Positions 7,941-14,804 of a stretch of 18,794 bases of DNA are shown in pieces. Each line of letters starts with the position of its first letter. Within the stretch, counting starts at the first letter, position 1. Origin of the DNA: CAZUSO01 sp964622775 (GTDB taxonomy: Bacteria; Bacteroidota; Bacteroidia; Chitinophagales; Chitinophagaceae). The DNA lies in contig CAZUSO010000055.1 of NCBI GenBank assembly GCA_964622775.1, positions 1-18,794 of the forward strand, written 5' to 3'. The notes under the pieces were generated by a model. The model searched no databases. It was not told where the DNA came from and saw only the letters and a list, made by a program, of their open reading frames with translations. A program made the translations under genes and the position numbers.

Positions 7941-8265
7941 GGGCGCATTTCAAATTTTCGCATCGGAGCAATCTCCCGAATATAAAAGGTATCGTCATTC
8001 CTGGTGAAGCGTATAAGCGGTCGTCATTCCGGCCGGAGTAAAATTTACGGAACGCAGCGCAGTAAATTTTATGGAGCGGAGGAATCTCCCGGGCGTTTGC
8101 CCATCCTCCCGACCGGGAGATTCCTCCATGCGAAAATCCTAACCGGATTACGCCGTAATTTGATTGGAATTTATGCGTGGAGAAACCTCCGATTGGGTTT
8201 GGAACGGTGAGGTCAAATTTTTTACCACGCTAAGAACCACAGGTGTGATAATTTGAGATGCATCC
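7941..8265 (+). repeat. MITE-like palindromic element A (core 1)
   Basis: This is a non-coding element of about 325 bp with inverted ends. The left end is GGGCGCATTTCAAATT (7941-7956), and the right end on the other strand is AGGATGCATCTCAAATTATC (from 8265). Internal hairpins include GGAGGAATCTCCCGG / CCGGGAGATTCCTCC (8078-8092 and 8113-8127, 15-bp perfect stem) and TAAAATTTAC / GTAAATTTTA around 8039-8071. Positions 7984-8162 match element B in inverse orientation with about a dozen differences by eye. It fills the gap between the thrS 5' end and the terC 3' end and stops 11 bp from the terC stop. No transposase is encoded, so any mobility would depend on a factor elsewhere. Confidence 0.75.
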
Positions 8266-8276
8266 TACCGCTATAT

Positions 8277-9302
8277 TCAAGCTTTATCACCTGAAACAGA
8301 TGATGCTGATTCTTTCCGGGTAGAGTACAGGGAAATCAATACCGAAGCCAGCAACACACCACCTACAATCGATAAGGATAAGGCTTCGGAAAAATGATAA
8401 AACGGCTGCATCAGCATCTTCACTCCGATAAAGACCAGGATAACGGCCAGGCCATACTTGAGCTTGCTGAAACGATCGATAAAGTTTGCCAACAGGAAAT
8501 AAAGCGACCGTAAGCCAAGAATGGCAAAGATATTGGAGGTGTATAAAATGAAGGGATCATCCGGCGCAATGGCAAAGATGGCGGGAATGGAATCTACTGC
8601 AAAGATGAGATCCGTAAACTCAATTACACCCAAGACCAGCAATAAACGGGTAGCCACGCGCCTGCCATACTCCCGGGTAAAAAACCGGTCGCCATGGTAA
8701 TTCGGAGATACCCGGAACAGTTTCTGAATGATACGGGCCCCGATATTGTTCTGATAATTCGTACGGGACTCCTCCTCCACATGATGATCTTTAGCCAGCC
8801 AGGATTTAACGCCGGCATACAGCAGGAAAAATCCGAAAATGGTGAGTACCACATTGACCGAAACCATTTGCCCGAACATTTCCATCTCAGGCAAATAGGT
8901 CTTTTTGATGAGTGCCACGCCCGCAAATATAAAGATCGCCCGGAATACCAATGCGCCTATAACTCCCCAGAACAGCGCTTTATGATGAAGTTTTTTGGGT
9001 GTTTTGAAGGCACGGAACACCAGGATAAACACAAAAAGATTATCTACCGACAAGGCCTTCTCAATCCAATATGCCGACTGAAATTTAGCGAAACTGTCAA
9101 AATCCATCGTTGCGTATATAACGCCACTGAATACCATGGACAGGGATATCCACACTATAGACCAAACCAATGCTTCGCGACTGCTAACCTCATGGCTTTT
9201 TTTATTGAATACGCCCAGGTCAAGCAGGAGCATAATGAGCACCGCTGCCGAAAAGCCAGCCAGGACAGCAGGATGTTGTATAAGCTCATCGTGTTTATTC
9301 AC
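8277..9302 (-). CDS. TerC/Alx family integral membrane protein
   Basis: This is a 341-residue polytopic membrane protein of the TerC family (TerC/Alx), whose members take part in metal handling such as manganese export, tellurite resistance or co-metalation of secreted enzymes. About nine hydrophobic segments are visible. The two conserved acidic motifs are present in paired halves: EKALSVDNLFVF (81-92, with Glu81 and Asp87) and EFTDLIFAVDSIPAIFAI (228-245, with Glu228, Asp231 and Asp237). A charged cytoplasmic loop spans about 170-215. The start is GTG: an in-frame stop lies four codons upstream and the next Met is at residue 24. Its promoter sits at the end of anmK. I see no yybP-ykoY riboswitch in the roughly 60-nt leader. 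Confidence 0.93.
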   Translation of the reverse strand: MNKHDELIQHPAVLAGFSAAVLIMLLLDLGVFNKKSHEVSSREALVWSIVWISLSMVFSGVIYATMDFDSFAKFQSAYWIEKALSVDNLFVFILVFRAFKTPKKLHHKALFWGVIGALVFRAIFIFAGVALIKKTYLPEMEMFGQMVSVNVVLTIFGFFLLYAGVKSWLAKDHHVEEESRTNYQNNIGARIIQKLFRVSPNYHGDRFFTREYGRRVATRLLLVLGVIEFTDLIFAVDSIPAIFAIAPDDPFILYTSNIFAILGLRSLYFLLANFIDRFSKLKYGLAVILVFIGVKMLMQPFYHFSEALSLSIVGGVLLASVLISLYSTRKESASSVSGDKA

Positions 9303-9368
9303 GGCTATTATTTAATAAGTAAAGAGATGAAAAATTGCATGAAATATATTCAGCCATTCAGAGCCTTG

Positions 9369-9398
9369 CAAAAATAAGGGATTGCATTTTTCCACAAA
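9369..9398 (-). promoter_or_regulatory. Promoter for the TerC-family gene (-33 and -7)
   Basis: On the reverse strand, TTTG (9398-9395), an 18-bp spacer and TATTTTTG (9376-9369) form the best full Bacteroidota promoter in the window. It begins 1 bp past the anmK stop codon, giving the TerC gene its own transcript with a leader of about 60 nt. Confidence 0.65.
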
Positions 9399-10472
9399 TC
9401 AGAAAAGCCACATCGCACCTCCGATACTGTTTCGCGAGGCACCGGTAACGGAATTCCACACATTGACTTCTTCCCGCCAGCGCAGCGCACCGAACAAGGC
9501 CATAGCCAATGCTTCTTTATACATCACCGTATCTTCGTCCGGCACCACCACACTGACCCTGTCTCCCAATGCATCCCGGATACTCCTGATGAGAAAGCCG
9601 TTCCATGCACCGCCGCCGGTAACCAACATTTTTTGATTTCCCGAAGCCTGCAAATAAGGTTCCAGGGCTCGTTTGATTTGCGTGGCAATATGATGCACCG
9701 CTGTGCTCAACTGATCGGCTACGGCATCATCCGGATGGAAAGCCGGGATCAGTGATGCTGTTACAAAATTATTATCCAGCGATTTCGGAGGCGATACTTT
9801 ATAATAGGCAGACTGGTTGACAGCTTCCAATACCAGTGGATTTGGCCGGCCGGACTGAGCCATCAGTCCATCGCGGTCAAAAGGTTCTCCTGCTTTCCGG
9901 GCAAAAAAATTCAGTAACTGGTTGGCGGGGCAAATATCAAAAGCTACCGGCGAGTCCCGGTTAACGGTTACATTGGCAATACCCCCGATGTTCAGGCAAA
10001 AATCATAGCCGGGAAAAAGGTATCGGTCTGCAACCGGAACAATGGGCGCTCCCTGCCCTCCCAGCGCCACATCCATATTTCTCAGATCGCTGATCACCGG
10101 TAATTGCAGGGTGGCGGCAATTGCAGCGCCATCGCCAATCTGCCCCGTTGTCCCGGCATCAGGCTCATGCCAAACGGTATGGCCGTGAGATGCTACAAAA
10201 TGCAGGCGGTGCTGCAACTGAAAATGTCCTATAAATTCAAGAACTGCGCTTCCTACGTAATGCCCGTATTCGGTATGCAGACGGAGAAATTCCGGAACCC
10301 TCATCGTGGCCGCATTTTGTAGCTTTTCCACCCATTCATCCGGATAAGGTATGCAGGCTGCGGCTACAATCTCATAAGTCCATTCGCCACGGACTTCCGT
10401 AAGCTGCGTGTAAGCAATATCCAAACCGTCTAAAGAACTTCCGGACATCAGGCCGATAACGTAGTAAACCAT
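9399..10472 (-). CDS. anmK: Anhydro-N-acetylmuramic acid kinase
   Basis: AnmK hydrolyses and phosphorylates 1,6-anhydro-MurNAc to MurNAc-6-phosphate in cell-wall recycling. From the ATG, 357 residues show the ASKHA kinase fold motifs: GLMSGSSLDGLD near the N-terminus, SHGHT, the GQGAPIVPVADR stretch, the catalytic-Asp motif FDICPANQLLN, NIGGIANV, and the adenosine-site VTGGGAWN, ending in EALAMALFGALRW. The catalytic motif differs from the enterobacterial FDTGPGN form but keeps the Asp, Pro and Asn. The frame extends three codons upstream to a TTG, but that codon lies inside a TATTTTTG promoter element, so the ATG is preferred. No murQ etherase gene is in the window. Confidence 0.94.
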   Translation of the reverse strand: MVYYVIGLMSGSSLDGLDIAYTQLTEVRGEWTYEIVAAACIPYPDEWVEKLQNAATMRVPEFLRLHTEYGHYVGSAVLEFIGHFQLQHRLHFVASHGHTVWHEPDAGTTGQIGDGAAIAATLQLPVISDLRNMDVALGGQGAPIVPVADRYLFPGYDFCLNIGGIANVTVNRDSPVAFDICPANQLLNFFARKAGEPFDRDGLMAQSGRPNPLVLEAVNQSAYYKVSPPKSLDNNFVTASLIPAFHPDDAVADQLSTAVHHIATQIKRALEPYLQASGNQKMLVTGGGAWNGFLIRSIRDALGDRVSVVVPDEDTVMYKEALAMALFGALRWREEVNVWNSVTGASRNSIGGAMWLF

Positions 10473-10478
10473 AGCAGA

Positions 10479-10486
10479 CAAAAATA
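10479..10486 (-). promoter_or_regulatory. Promoter -7 element for anmK
   Basis: The reverse strand reads TATTTTTG, an exact consensus match, with only 6 bp between it and the anmK ATG. Transcription would start at or next to the start codon, implying a leaderless mRNA. No convincing -33 element is seen. Confidence 0.4.
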
Positions 10487-10736
10487 CTGCAAGGAGCGCA
10501 TTAAATTGTTGAAGGGGGAAAATATAAATATGGGATTCATGCCTGAAGAGGCATTGTAAATTGCCGCATTATAATCGTCACAATTTCCCACTGCTACTGA
10601 TGCATTCACCAACAGCGATATTGAAATCATCCGGAAAAAGCGGACAACATATTTCTTCGGAAGAATGCAATATAACGCGTTTGAAAGATGATGGTCGGTG
10701 GGGACATCTACGGCGCTGCATAAAAGTTTATCTACC
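10487..10736. other. Intergenic region, no gene recognised
   Basis: About 250 bp lie between anmK and the downstream end of the PLP-enzyme gene. The only structure I see is a small hairpin (ATGCCT/AGGCAT at 10539-10544 and 10549-10554). Short open frames on both strands have no recognisable content. Confidence 0.5.
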
Positions 10737-12137
10737 CTACCGGTCTATAAAGCTCCGGGCAAACCGGTAAAAGGCGAACACATCTTTAAAGTTACTGGCA
10801 AGCCCCAGCGAAATCCGAACGGAACCGCGCAGATGTCCGGTAACATCTATCATGTCATAGAAATTTCCATCAGTATGAGTACCGAAATATTCCGCTAACC
10901 GGCTTACGGAAATGCAATTATTCGTCTCATCAATGCCGGGGTTGCAAAAGCAACCGGTACGGATAGAAATATTTCTTTTATTGGCCTCCGATTCTATGAA
11001 GGAAAAAGGATAGAGCTTACCATCCTTGTCATGGAAATTCATCACCAATGTGCTGCCTCTCGATTCCATATCCTCCGGGCCGAATAGCTTTATCAGCGCA
11101 TTGCCATTGCGGTGCTGCAGGCCGCTCAGTTTTTTCAACAGCCAGCCGGCTAAGCTTTGCACCCTTTTATTGATGGTATCAATACCGATTCCTTCAATAT
11201 ACTGGAGGCCAATCTTGATAGCGGGAATATCTAAGTAATTCAATGTGCCGTCTTCAAAACGCTCATGATTCGGCATTAAAAAATATCCGTCATAGGTAGC
11301 GGAAGACAAAGAAATTGTCCCGCCGGCATACCAGGGCTTTAGTAATTTCCCGAATTTTTCTTTCTTCAGCAAAAGGCATCCCAGGCCGGTAGGATAACCG
11401 AATATCTTATAAAAAGAAACTGAAGCAAAATCGGGATGCACCTCCTGCAAATCCAGCCTGTTGGAGGGCACAAATGCCGCAACATCAAGCAATACATCCC
11501 AGCCTTTGCTTTGCGCCAGTTTTACATAATCCAGCGAATGCTTGACACCCGACACATTGGACTGGGCAGGAAACGCAAACAGCTTATTTTTTTTATCCTG
11601 ATGATTGTCCAGGTTTTGTATTAATTCCCGCTCATCCAATTTCAGGCTACGGATATTTAAAGGGGAATACAGAAATTCACTCCCTTTTTTCTTGGCAAAT
11701 TCCCGGATACCGTTTACGGAATTATGGTTGTCCAAAGAAAGCAATAAAAAAGAATCGGGGCTGAAGGGATAACTTTCTCCCACAATCTTTAATGCCCCTG
11801 ATGCATTGGGCGTAAAGATGCAGAAGTAATCGTCTTTCGCATTGAAATAATCCAACACATATTTCCGGGTTTCTTCCACTAATGTCGTAGAAAGCCGTGA
11901 GGTGGGATTAGTAGAATGAGGATTCCCGAAAGTATGATGCAATAAAAGCGACAGATGTTTCTTTACCTGCATCTTAGTATAGAGATTCCCTCCCGTATAA
12001 TCCAGATATACCTGCCCCTCTTTATCCAGACGGCCATATTCTTTCTTACGGAGTTTGTCTAATGCACTGGTTTTTTTATAGAGTGGAAAATCTTCAATAA
12101 ATCTTTGATAATTTTTATCGGGAAATAAATGCAACAT
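10737..12137 (-). CDS. Class V aminotransferase, MoCo-sulfurase/cysteine-desulfurase-like
   Basis: This 466-residue PLP-dependent fold-type I enzyme most resembles the N-terminal domain of molybdenum-cofactor sulfurase (MOCOS/ABA3), which mobilises sulfur from cysteine. Visible motifs are YLDYTGGNLY (44-53), FGNPHSTNPTS (70-80), AQSNVSGVKHSL (191-202), LLDVAAFVPSN with PLP-nitrogen ligand Asp218, SFYKIFGYPTGLGCLL with Schiff-base Lys244, FEDGTLNYLDIPAI (294-307) and RTGCFCNPG (393-401) carrying candidate persulfide Cys396/Cys398. Unlike eukaryotic MOCOS there is no C-terminal MOSC domain, and no molybdopterin gene is nearby. The substrate and sulfur acceptor are unknown. By eye its codons look more AT-rich than mutS or guaA, and its upstream region is extremely AT-rich. 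No -7 element was found. Confidence 0.88.
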   Translation of the reverse strand: MLHLFPDKNYQRFIEDFPLYKKTSALDKLRKKEYGRLDKEGQVYLDYTGGNLYTKMQVKKHLSLLLHHTFGNPHSTNPTSRLSTTLVEETRKYVLDYFNAKDDYFCIFTPNASGALKIVGESYPFSPDSFLLLSLDNHNSVNGIREFAKKKGSEFLYSPLNIRSLKLDERELIQNLDNHQDKKNKLFAFPAQSNVSGVKHSLDYVKLAQSKGWDVLLDVAAFVPSNRLDLQEVHPDFASVSFYKIFGYPTGLGCLLLKKEKFGKLLKPWYAGGTISLSSATYDGYFLMPNHERFEDGTLNYLDIPAIKIGLQYIEGIGIDTINKRVQSLAGWLLKKLSGLQHRNGNALIKLFGPEDMESRGSTLVMNFHDKDGKLYPFSFIESEANKRNISIRTGCFCNPGIDETNNCISVSRLAEYFGTHTDGNFYDMIDVTGHLRGSVRISLGLASNFKDVFAFYRFARSFIDR

Positions 12138-12598
12138 AGATTTTATTCATTGTTCGAGTGAAAAACAGCACTAATTTAATGGCTTTTTTATTAAAAAAAT
12201 ATCATTATCATTTATTAATAAATAAATTTTTTTCAAAAACATGTAATAAAAATTATTCTGTTTAAAACATGAGTATTATACCTGATTTTTTTTAATTTTA
12301 CAACTGTTATTTTAATTATATTAGAATTTGCAATAAATTTCCTTAAAATAGCTATATAATTATTTACATTTCTATATTTTATTTTTTGTAAAAATGTGAA
12401 TTTTCTTTCTATTGAGGAGAGGAAAAATAATTATTTGAAATTTCAACGCAATAAATATTAAATAATTACACATTTTCATAACGTATAAGGATTAATATCC
12501 GGTTCTTAAGGCTACGTTGAAACAACTGCCATTTTCTATTGCGGGTCACAATGTGTTTCTTTGCAGGATGATATTGTCCCTCAACCGTTCCGTTTGCC
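12138..12598. other. AT-rich intergenic region between divergent genes
   Basis: This 461-bp gap separates the divergent PLP-enzyme and DUF5074-like genes. Positions 12181-12480 contain 47 G/C in 300 by hand count (about 16%), against roughly balanced composition in the flanking genes. It consists of A/T runs and short overlapping AT palindromes. I find no ORF, RNA gene or clear TAnnTTTG element for either gene. TTTCTTTG at about 12553-12560 is one base off the -7 consensus for the forward gene. Confidence 0.7.
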
Positions 12599-13696
12599 AT
12601 GTCGTTTAACAGCTTCTTTCCCGGAAAGATAAGATGCCTGTGGCTCTTCGGTGTCCTGATTGCGGCTCTTCCGGCCTGTGTAAAGGACAAGCCGAATCCG
12701 CCCCGTTATTCTCTTCCCGAAAATGAAGGCAGAATGGCTCTGATAGCCAATGAAGGGGTATTCGGGAATGGTAATGCCTCATTATCGGTTTATGATTTCG
12801 AGAAAGACAGTCTTTATAACAATGTTTTTTTTCAAAAAAACGAGCAACATCTCGGCGATGTTTTGCAAAGCATTGCCGAGGTGGGCGATTATATTTTTCT
12901 TGCGGTAAATAACTCGGATAAAATTACCGTGATCGACCGGCATGATTTTTCATTAGTAAAAAATATCCCGGTTCATAAACCGCGCTATATGCTGCAGGTC
13001 AGCGAAGACAAGCTGTATGTAAGTTCGCTGTATTATCCTGAAATAAATATTATTGACCTGAACACCCTGGAAACAAAAGGAAAGATAAGCGTTGATTTTC
13101 CCAATACGGAAGGGCTTATTATGCAGGAGGGGAAGGTGTATGCCTGCAACTGGAATACGTCCTGCAATTATATTTACGAGATAAATCCGCAAACCGACCA
13201 GATAACCAGCCGCATCCCGATTGCCGGGTATGCGCCGCAGCAAATCGTTGCGGATAAATACAAAAACTTATGGGTGCTTGCAGGAAATGTGCAGCAGCAA
13301 GCGCCGGCTACCCTGAGTTGTATCGGAACCACGGTCGCCAGCGGCATAACTAAGCAATTTACCTTTCCGGCAGGCGCCGACATCATCAAACCGGCTTTCA
13401 ACCCGGCAAAAGACACCCTGTACTATATCGGAGTGAACTATGACGGCGCTAAGGAAAACAACGGTATTTACCGCATGAGCATAGAGGCGGAGCAACTGCC
13501 GCAGGAAGCATTTATTGCAGCGCAGCCCCTGCAATATTTCTGGGCATTGGGGATTGATTCCGCCACGGGGAAAATCTTTATCGGCGACCCGAAAGGCTTT
13601 ATCCAGCAGGGAAGCATCAGCATTTACCGGTCTGACGGAACACTTTCGGCTACTTATGAAACAGGCATGGGGCCGGGGTTCGTTTATTTTGAATAG
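12599..13696 (+). CDS. Surface lipoprotein with YncE/DUF5074-like beta-propeller
   Basis: This 365-residue protein has a lipoprotein signal peptide: basic start, hydrophobic core FGVLIAALPAC and lipidated Cys27, followed by KDKPNPP. The mature part reads as a beta-propeller of the DUF5074/YncE type. It opens with the characteristic LIANEGVFGNGNASLSVYD (48-66) and continues with repeated blades such as DKITVIDRHDFSLVKNIPV, INIIDLNTLETKGKISV, YIYEINPQTDQITSRIPI and LYYIGVNYD. In Bacteroidota such proteins often accompany TonB-dependent receptors, sometimes for cobalamin. None is adjacent here, and no B12 riboswitch was seen upstream. The ATG start yields a proper signal peptide. The ligand is unknown. 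Confidence 0.85.
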   Translation: MSFNSFFPGKIRCLWLFGVLIAALPACVKDKPNPPRYSLPENEGRMALIANEGVFGNGNASLSVYDFEKDSLYNNVFFQKNEQHLGDVLQSIAEVGDYIFLAVNNSDKITVIDRHDFSLVKNIPVHKPRYMLQVSEDKLYVSSLYYPEINIIDLNTLETKGKISVDFPNTEGLIMQEGKVYACNWNTSCNYIYEINPQTDQITSRIPIAGYAPQQIVADKYKNLWVLAGNVQQQAPATLSCIGTTVASGITKQFTFPAGADIIKPAFNPAKDTLYYIGVNYDGAKENNGIYRMSIEAEQLPQEAFIAAQPLQYFWALGIDSATGKIFIGDPKGFIQQGSISIYRSDGTLSATYETGMGPGFVYFE

Positions 13697-13751
13697 GCAG
13701 CAATTGACGGCATATTGCTATCATCCCGGCTTTAAATTCGCGTAACCCACC

Positions 13752-13912
13752 TTACAAGCTATCATCGCTCCTGTGTAGGATGACCTGGCCATTAATGACT
13801 ACATGCTTCAGGCGTTTGAATGCCTTCGTTTTTACCGAGGTCATGCTGTAAGCATCTGATAAGGGCTTATGCCGTGGTGGGTGAAGACACCTATCTTTGC
13901 AATAGTCATTAT
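13752..13912 (-). pseudogene. Degraded C-terminal remnant of an amidohydrolase
   Basis: Two short overlapping frames on the reverse strand look like fragments of one gene. The first encodes FTHHGISPYQMLTA and then stops (TGA at about 13845). The second, shifted by one base, encodes TSVKTKAFKRLKHVVINGQV and ends at TAA 13754-13752. In metal-dependent amidohydrolases (imidazolonepropionase-like), a '(H)HGlsPyqmLtAaT' segment precedes a C-terminal '(NPL)..vk.tk.fkrvk.VviNGkv' segment. Here the region between them (about 40-50 residues including the GKxADLvvl motif) is missing, as after an internal deletion. The match is from memory of family patterns, without alignment. It lies in the 3' space between the DUF5074-like gene and the DUF721 gene. 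Confidence 0.45.
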
Positions 13913-13955
13913 TATTTTTCCTGCCTTTATTATAATTTACATAGTCTGAAAGCCG

Positions 13956-14237
13956 CTATTTCACCACGATTTCCTTAACCACTTCGGTATTATAAAACTC
14001 GTTGATTCGCCCGATAAGCTGGGGCTTCATCATCTGTAATTCATGTTTCAGCACCGCAACCGAAGTCTGTACAATCAGGGTCTTATCGCTGAGGCGCAAA
14101 GAATCGGTATATCCTGAAATGGTCTTCCCGACAATAGCTTCCCAATTGCTTTGCAGGCGTTTTTCATACAGACGGGCCGTCCACCGCTGGTCTTTGAATA
14201 GTTTTTGTAGTGCATCACCGATCGAAGAAGCCGCCAT
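13956..14237 (-). CDS. DUF721/DciA-like domain protein
   Basis: This 93-residue protein consists only of a DUF721 domain, the fold found in DciA, the replicative-helicase loader or operator of many bacteria. Typical elements are the N-terminal helix IGDALQKLFKD (6-16), NWEAIVGKTISGYTDSLRL (31-49) and the strand-plus-helix LIVQTSVAVLKHELQMMKP (54-72) with final INEFYNTEVVKEI. The length is normal for the short Bacteroidota versions, which often sit near recF or dnaA. Here it is isolated between a pseudogene remnant and MITE-like elements. The ATG start is supported by the -7 element 18 bp upstream. A role in replication is inferred from the family. Confidence 0.85.
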   Translation of the reverse strand: MAASSIGDALQKLFKDQRWTARLYEKRLQSNWEAIVGKTISGYTDSLRLSDKTLIVQTSVAVLKHELQMMKPQLIGRINEFYNTEVVKEIVVK

Positions 14238-14255
14238 TTTCTGTTTTCATTTTTA

Positions 14256-14263
14256 CAAAAATA
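14256..14263 (-). promoter_or_regulatory. Promoter -7 element for the DUF721 gene
   Basis: The reverse strand reads TATTTTTG, an exact TAnnTTTG match, 18 bp before the ATG. The end of element B starts about 38 bp further upstream, so the -33 region is just outside the element. Confidence 0.5.
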
Positions 14264-14292
14264 TCGTTTTTCCCACGAAGAAACGCGCACCC

Positions 14293-14300
14293 GATTTGAT
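14293..14300. repeat. GATTTGAT direct repeat, outer copy left of element B
   Basis: First of three identical 8-bp GATTTGAT copies (14293, 14605, 14806) that bracket elements B and C. It sits in an 18-bp segment, GCACCCGATTTGATGGGT (14287-14304), that recurs exactly at 14599-14616. It may be a target-site duplication or a conserved junction sequence. Confidence 0.6.
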
Positions 14301-14604
14301 GGGTATATCCCAAATGTTGCATGTGGTGTAAGGGTTTTTGTCATTCCGCAAAAACGTGCTGTCATTCCGAAAAGAAAATCCCGGATTACTGCGTAATCCG
14401 ATTAGGATTTTCGCATGGAGGAATCTCCCAATCGGGAGGATGGACAAACGCATGGGAGATTCCTCCGCTCCATAAAATTTTACTGCGCTGCGTTCCGTAT
14501 ATTTTACTCCGGTCGGAATGACGACTGCTTATACGCTTCACCAGGAATGACGATACCTTTTACATCCGGGAGATTGCTCCGGTGTGACAATTTGGGATGC
14601 ACCC
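14301..14604 (-). repeat. MITE-like palindromic element B (core 1, inverted)
   Basis: This element of about 304 bp has inverted ends GGGTATATCCCAAATGTTGC (from 14301) and, on the other strand, GGGTGCATCCCAAATTGTCA (from 14604). The reverse complement of 14385-14562 matches element A 7984-8162 with about a dozen differences by eye. It keeps the hairpin arms GGAGGAATCTCCCA / TGGGAGATTCCTCC (14417-14430 and 14453-14466). Short GTCATTCC blocks recur at 14340, 14360 and, inverted, around 14515 and 14545. The part nearest 14301 does not match A apart from the end itself. No protein is encoded. Confidence 0.75.
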
Positions 14605-14612
14605 GATTTGAT

Positions 14613-14804
14613 GGGTGCATTTCAAATTTGCATTACCTATGACATCACTCCTTTTTTTCGTCATACGAACGGGTTGGCGTCATTGTGAACACCGTGAAGC
14701 AATCTGATTGCGATTGCTGTTTTTGAGACTGCTTCGTTCCTTACAATGACGTCACAATTTTGTCATACTGACCATCTCGCAGGTGGGAAGATTTGAAATG
14801 CACC
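14613..14804 (-). repeat. MITE-like palindromic element C (core 2)
   Basis: This element of about 192 bp lies 8 bp beyond element B. Its ends are GGGTGCATTTCAAATTTGC (from 14613) and, on the other strand, GGTGCATTTCAAATCTTCC (from 14804), the same family ends as A and B. The interior is unrelated to A/B and instead carries an imperfect hairpin (14675-14752). That hairpin aligns in reverse orientation to the perfect hairpin at 5631-5698, including part of the loop. It ends 46 bp before the ZIP transporter start and abuts that gene's promoter region. Confidence 0.7.

Noticed and set aside
8004..8210. 68-residue forward frame inside element A, with related frames in element B (14253-14453 reverse, 14415-14642 forward) and at 7816-7998
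   Set aside because: They share peptides such as ILP.GRFLHAKIL and MTIPF..GRLLRC only because the DNA repeats are shared. The frames run through hairpins, differ in ends and show no protein-like conservation pattern.
9303..9362. Manganese (yybP-ykoY) riboswitch in the TerC-gene leader
   Set aside because: The leader of about 60 nt is AT-rich and too short, without the conserved internal loops.
10448..10770. Short frames on both strands between anmK and the PLP-enzyme gene
   Set aside because: A fragment reading HSSEEICCPLFPDD looked protein-like for a moment, but I could not connect it to a family or to a second fragment, so no pseudogene is claimed.
12466..12690. Reverse frame of 74 residues at the start of the DUF5074-like gene
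   Set aside because: It overlaps the lipoprotein signal sequence on the opposite strand and has no recognisable features.
13741..13910. Possible cobalamin riboswitch near GCCGTGGTGGGTGAAGAC
   Set aside because: No B12-box match and no paired helices in the expected order were visible. The segment is better explained as an amidohydrolase remnant on the other strand.
7941..14804. CRISPR array or att-site interpretation of the repeats
   Set aside because: The repeats are not evenly spaced direct repeats with unique spacers, and no cas gene, integrase or tRNA is present.
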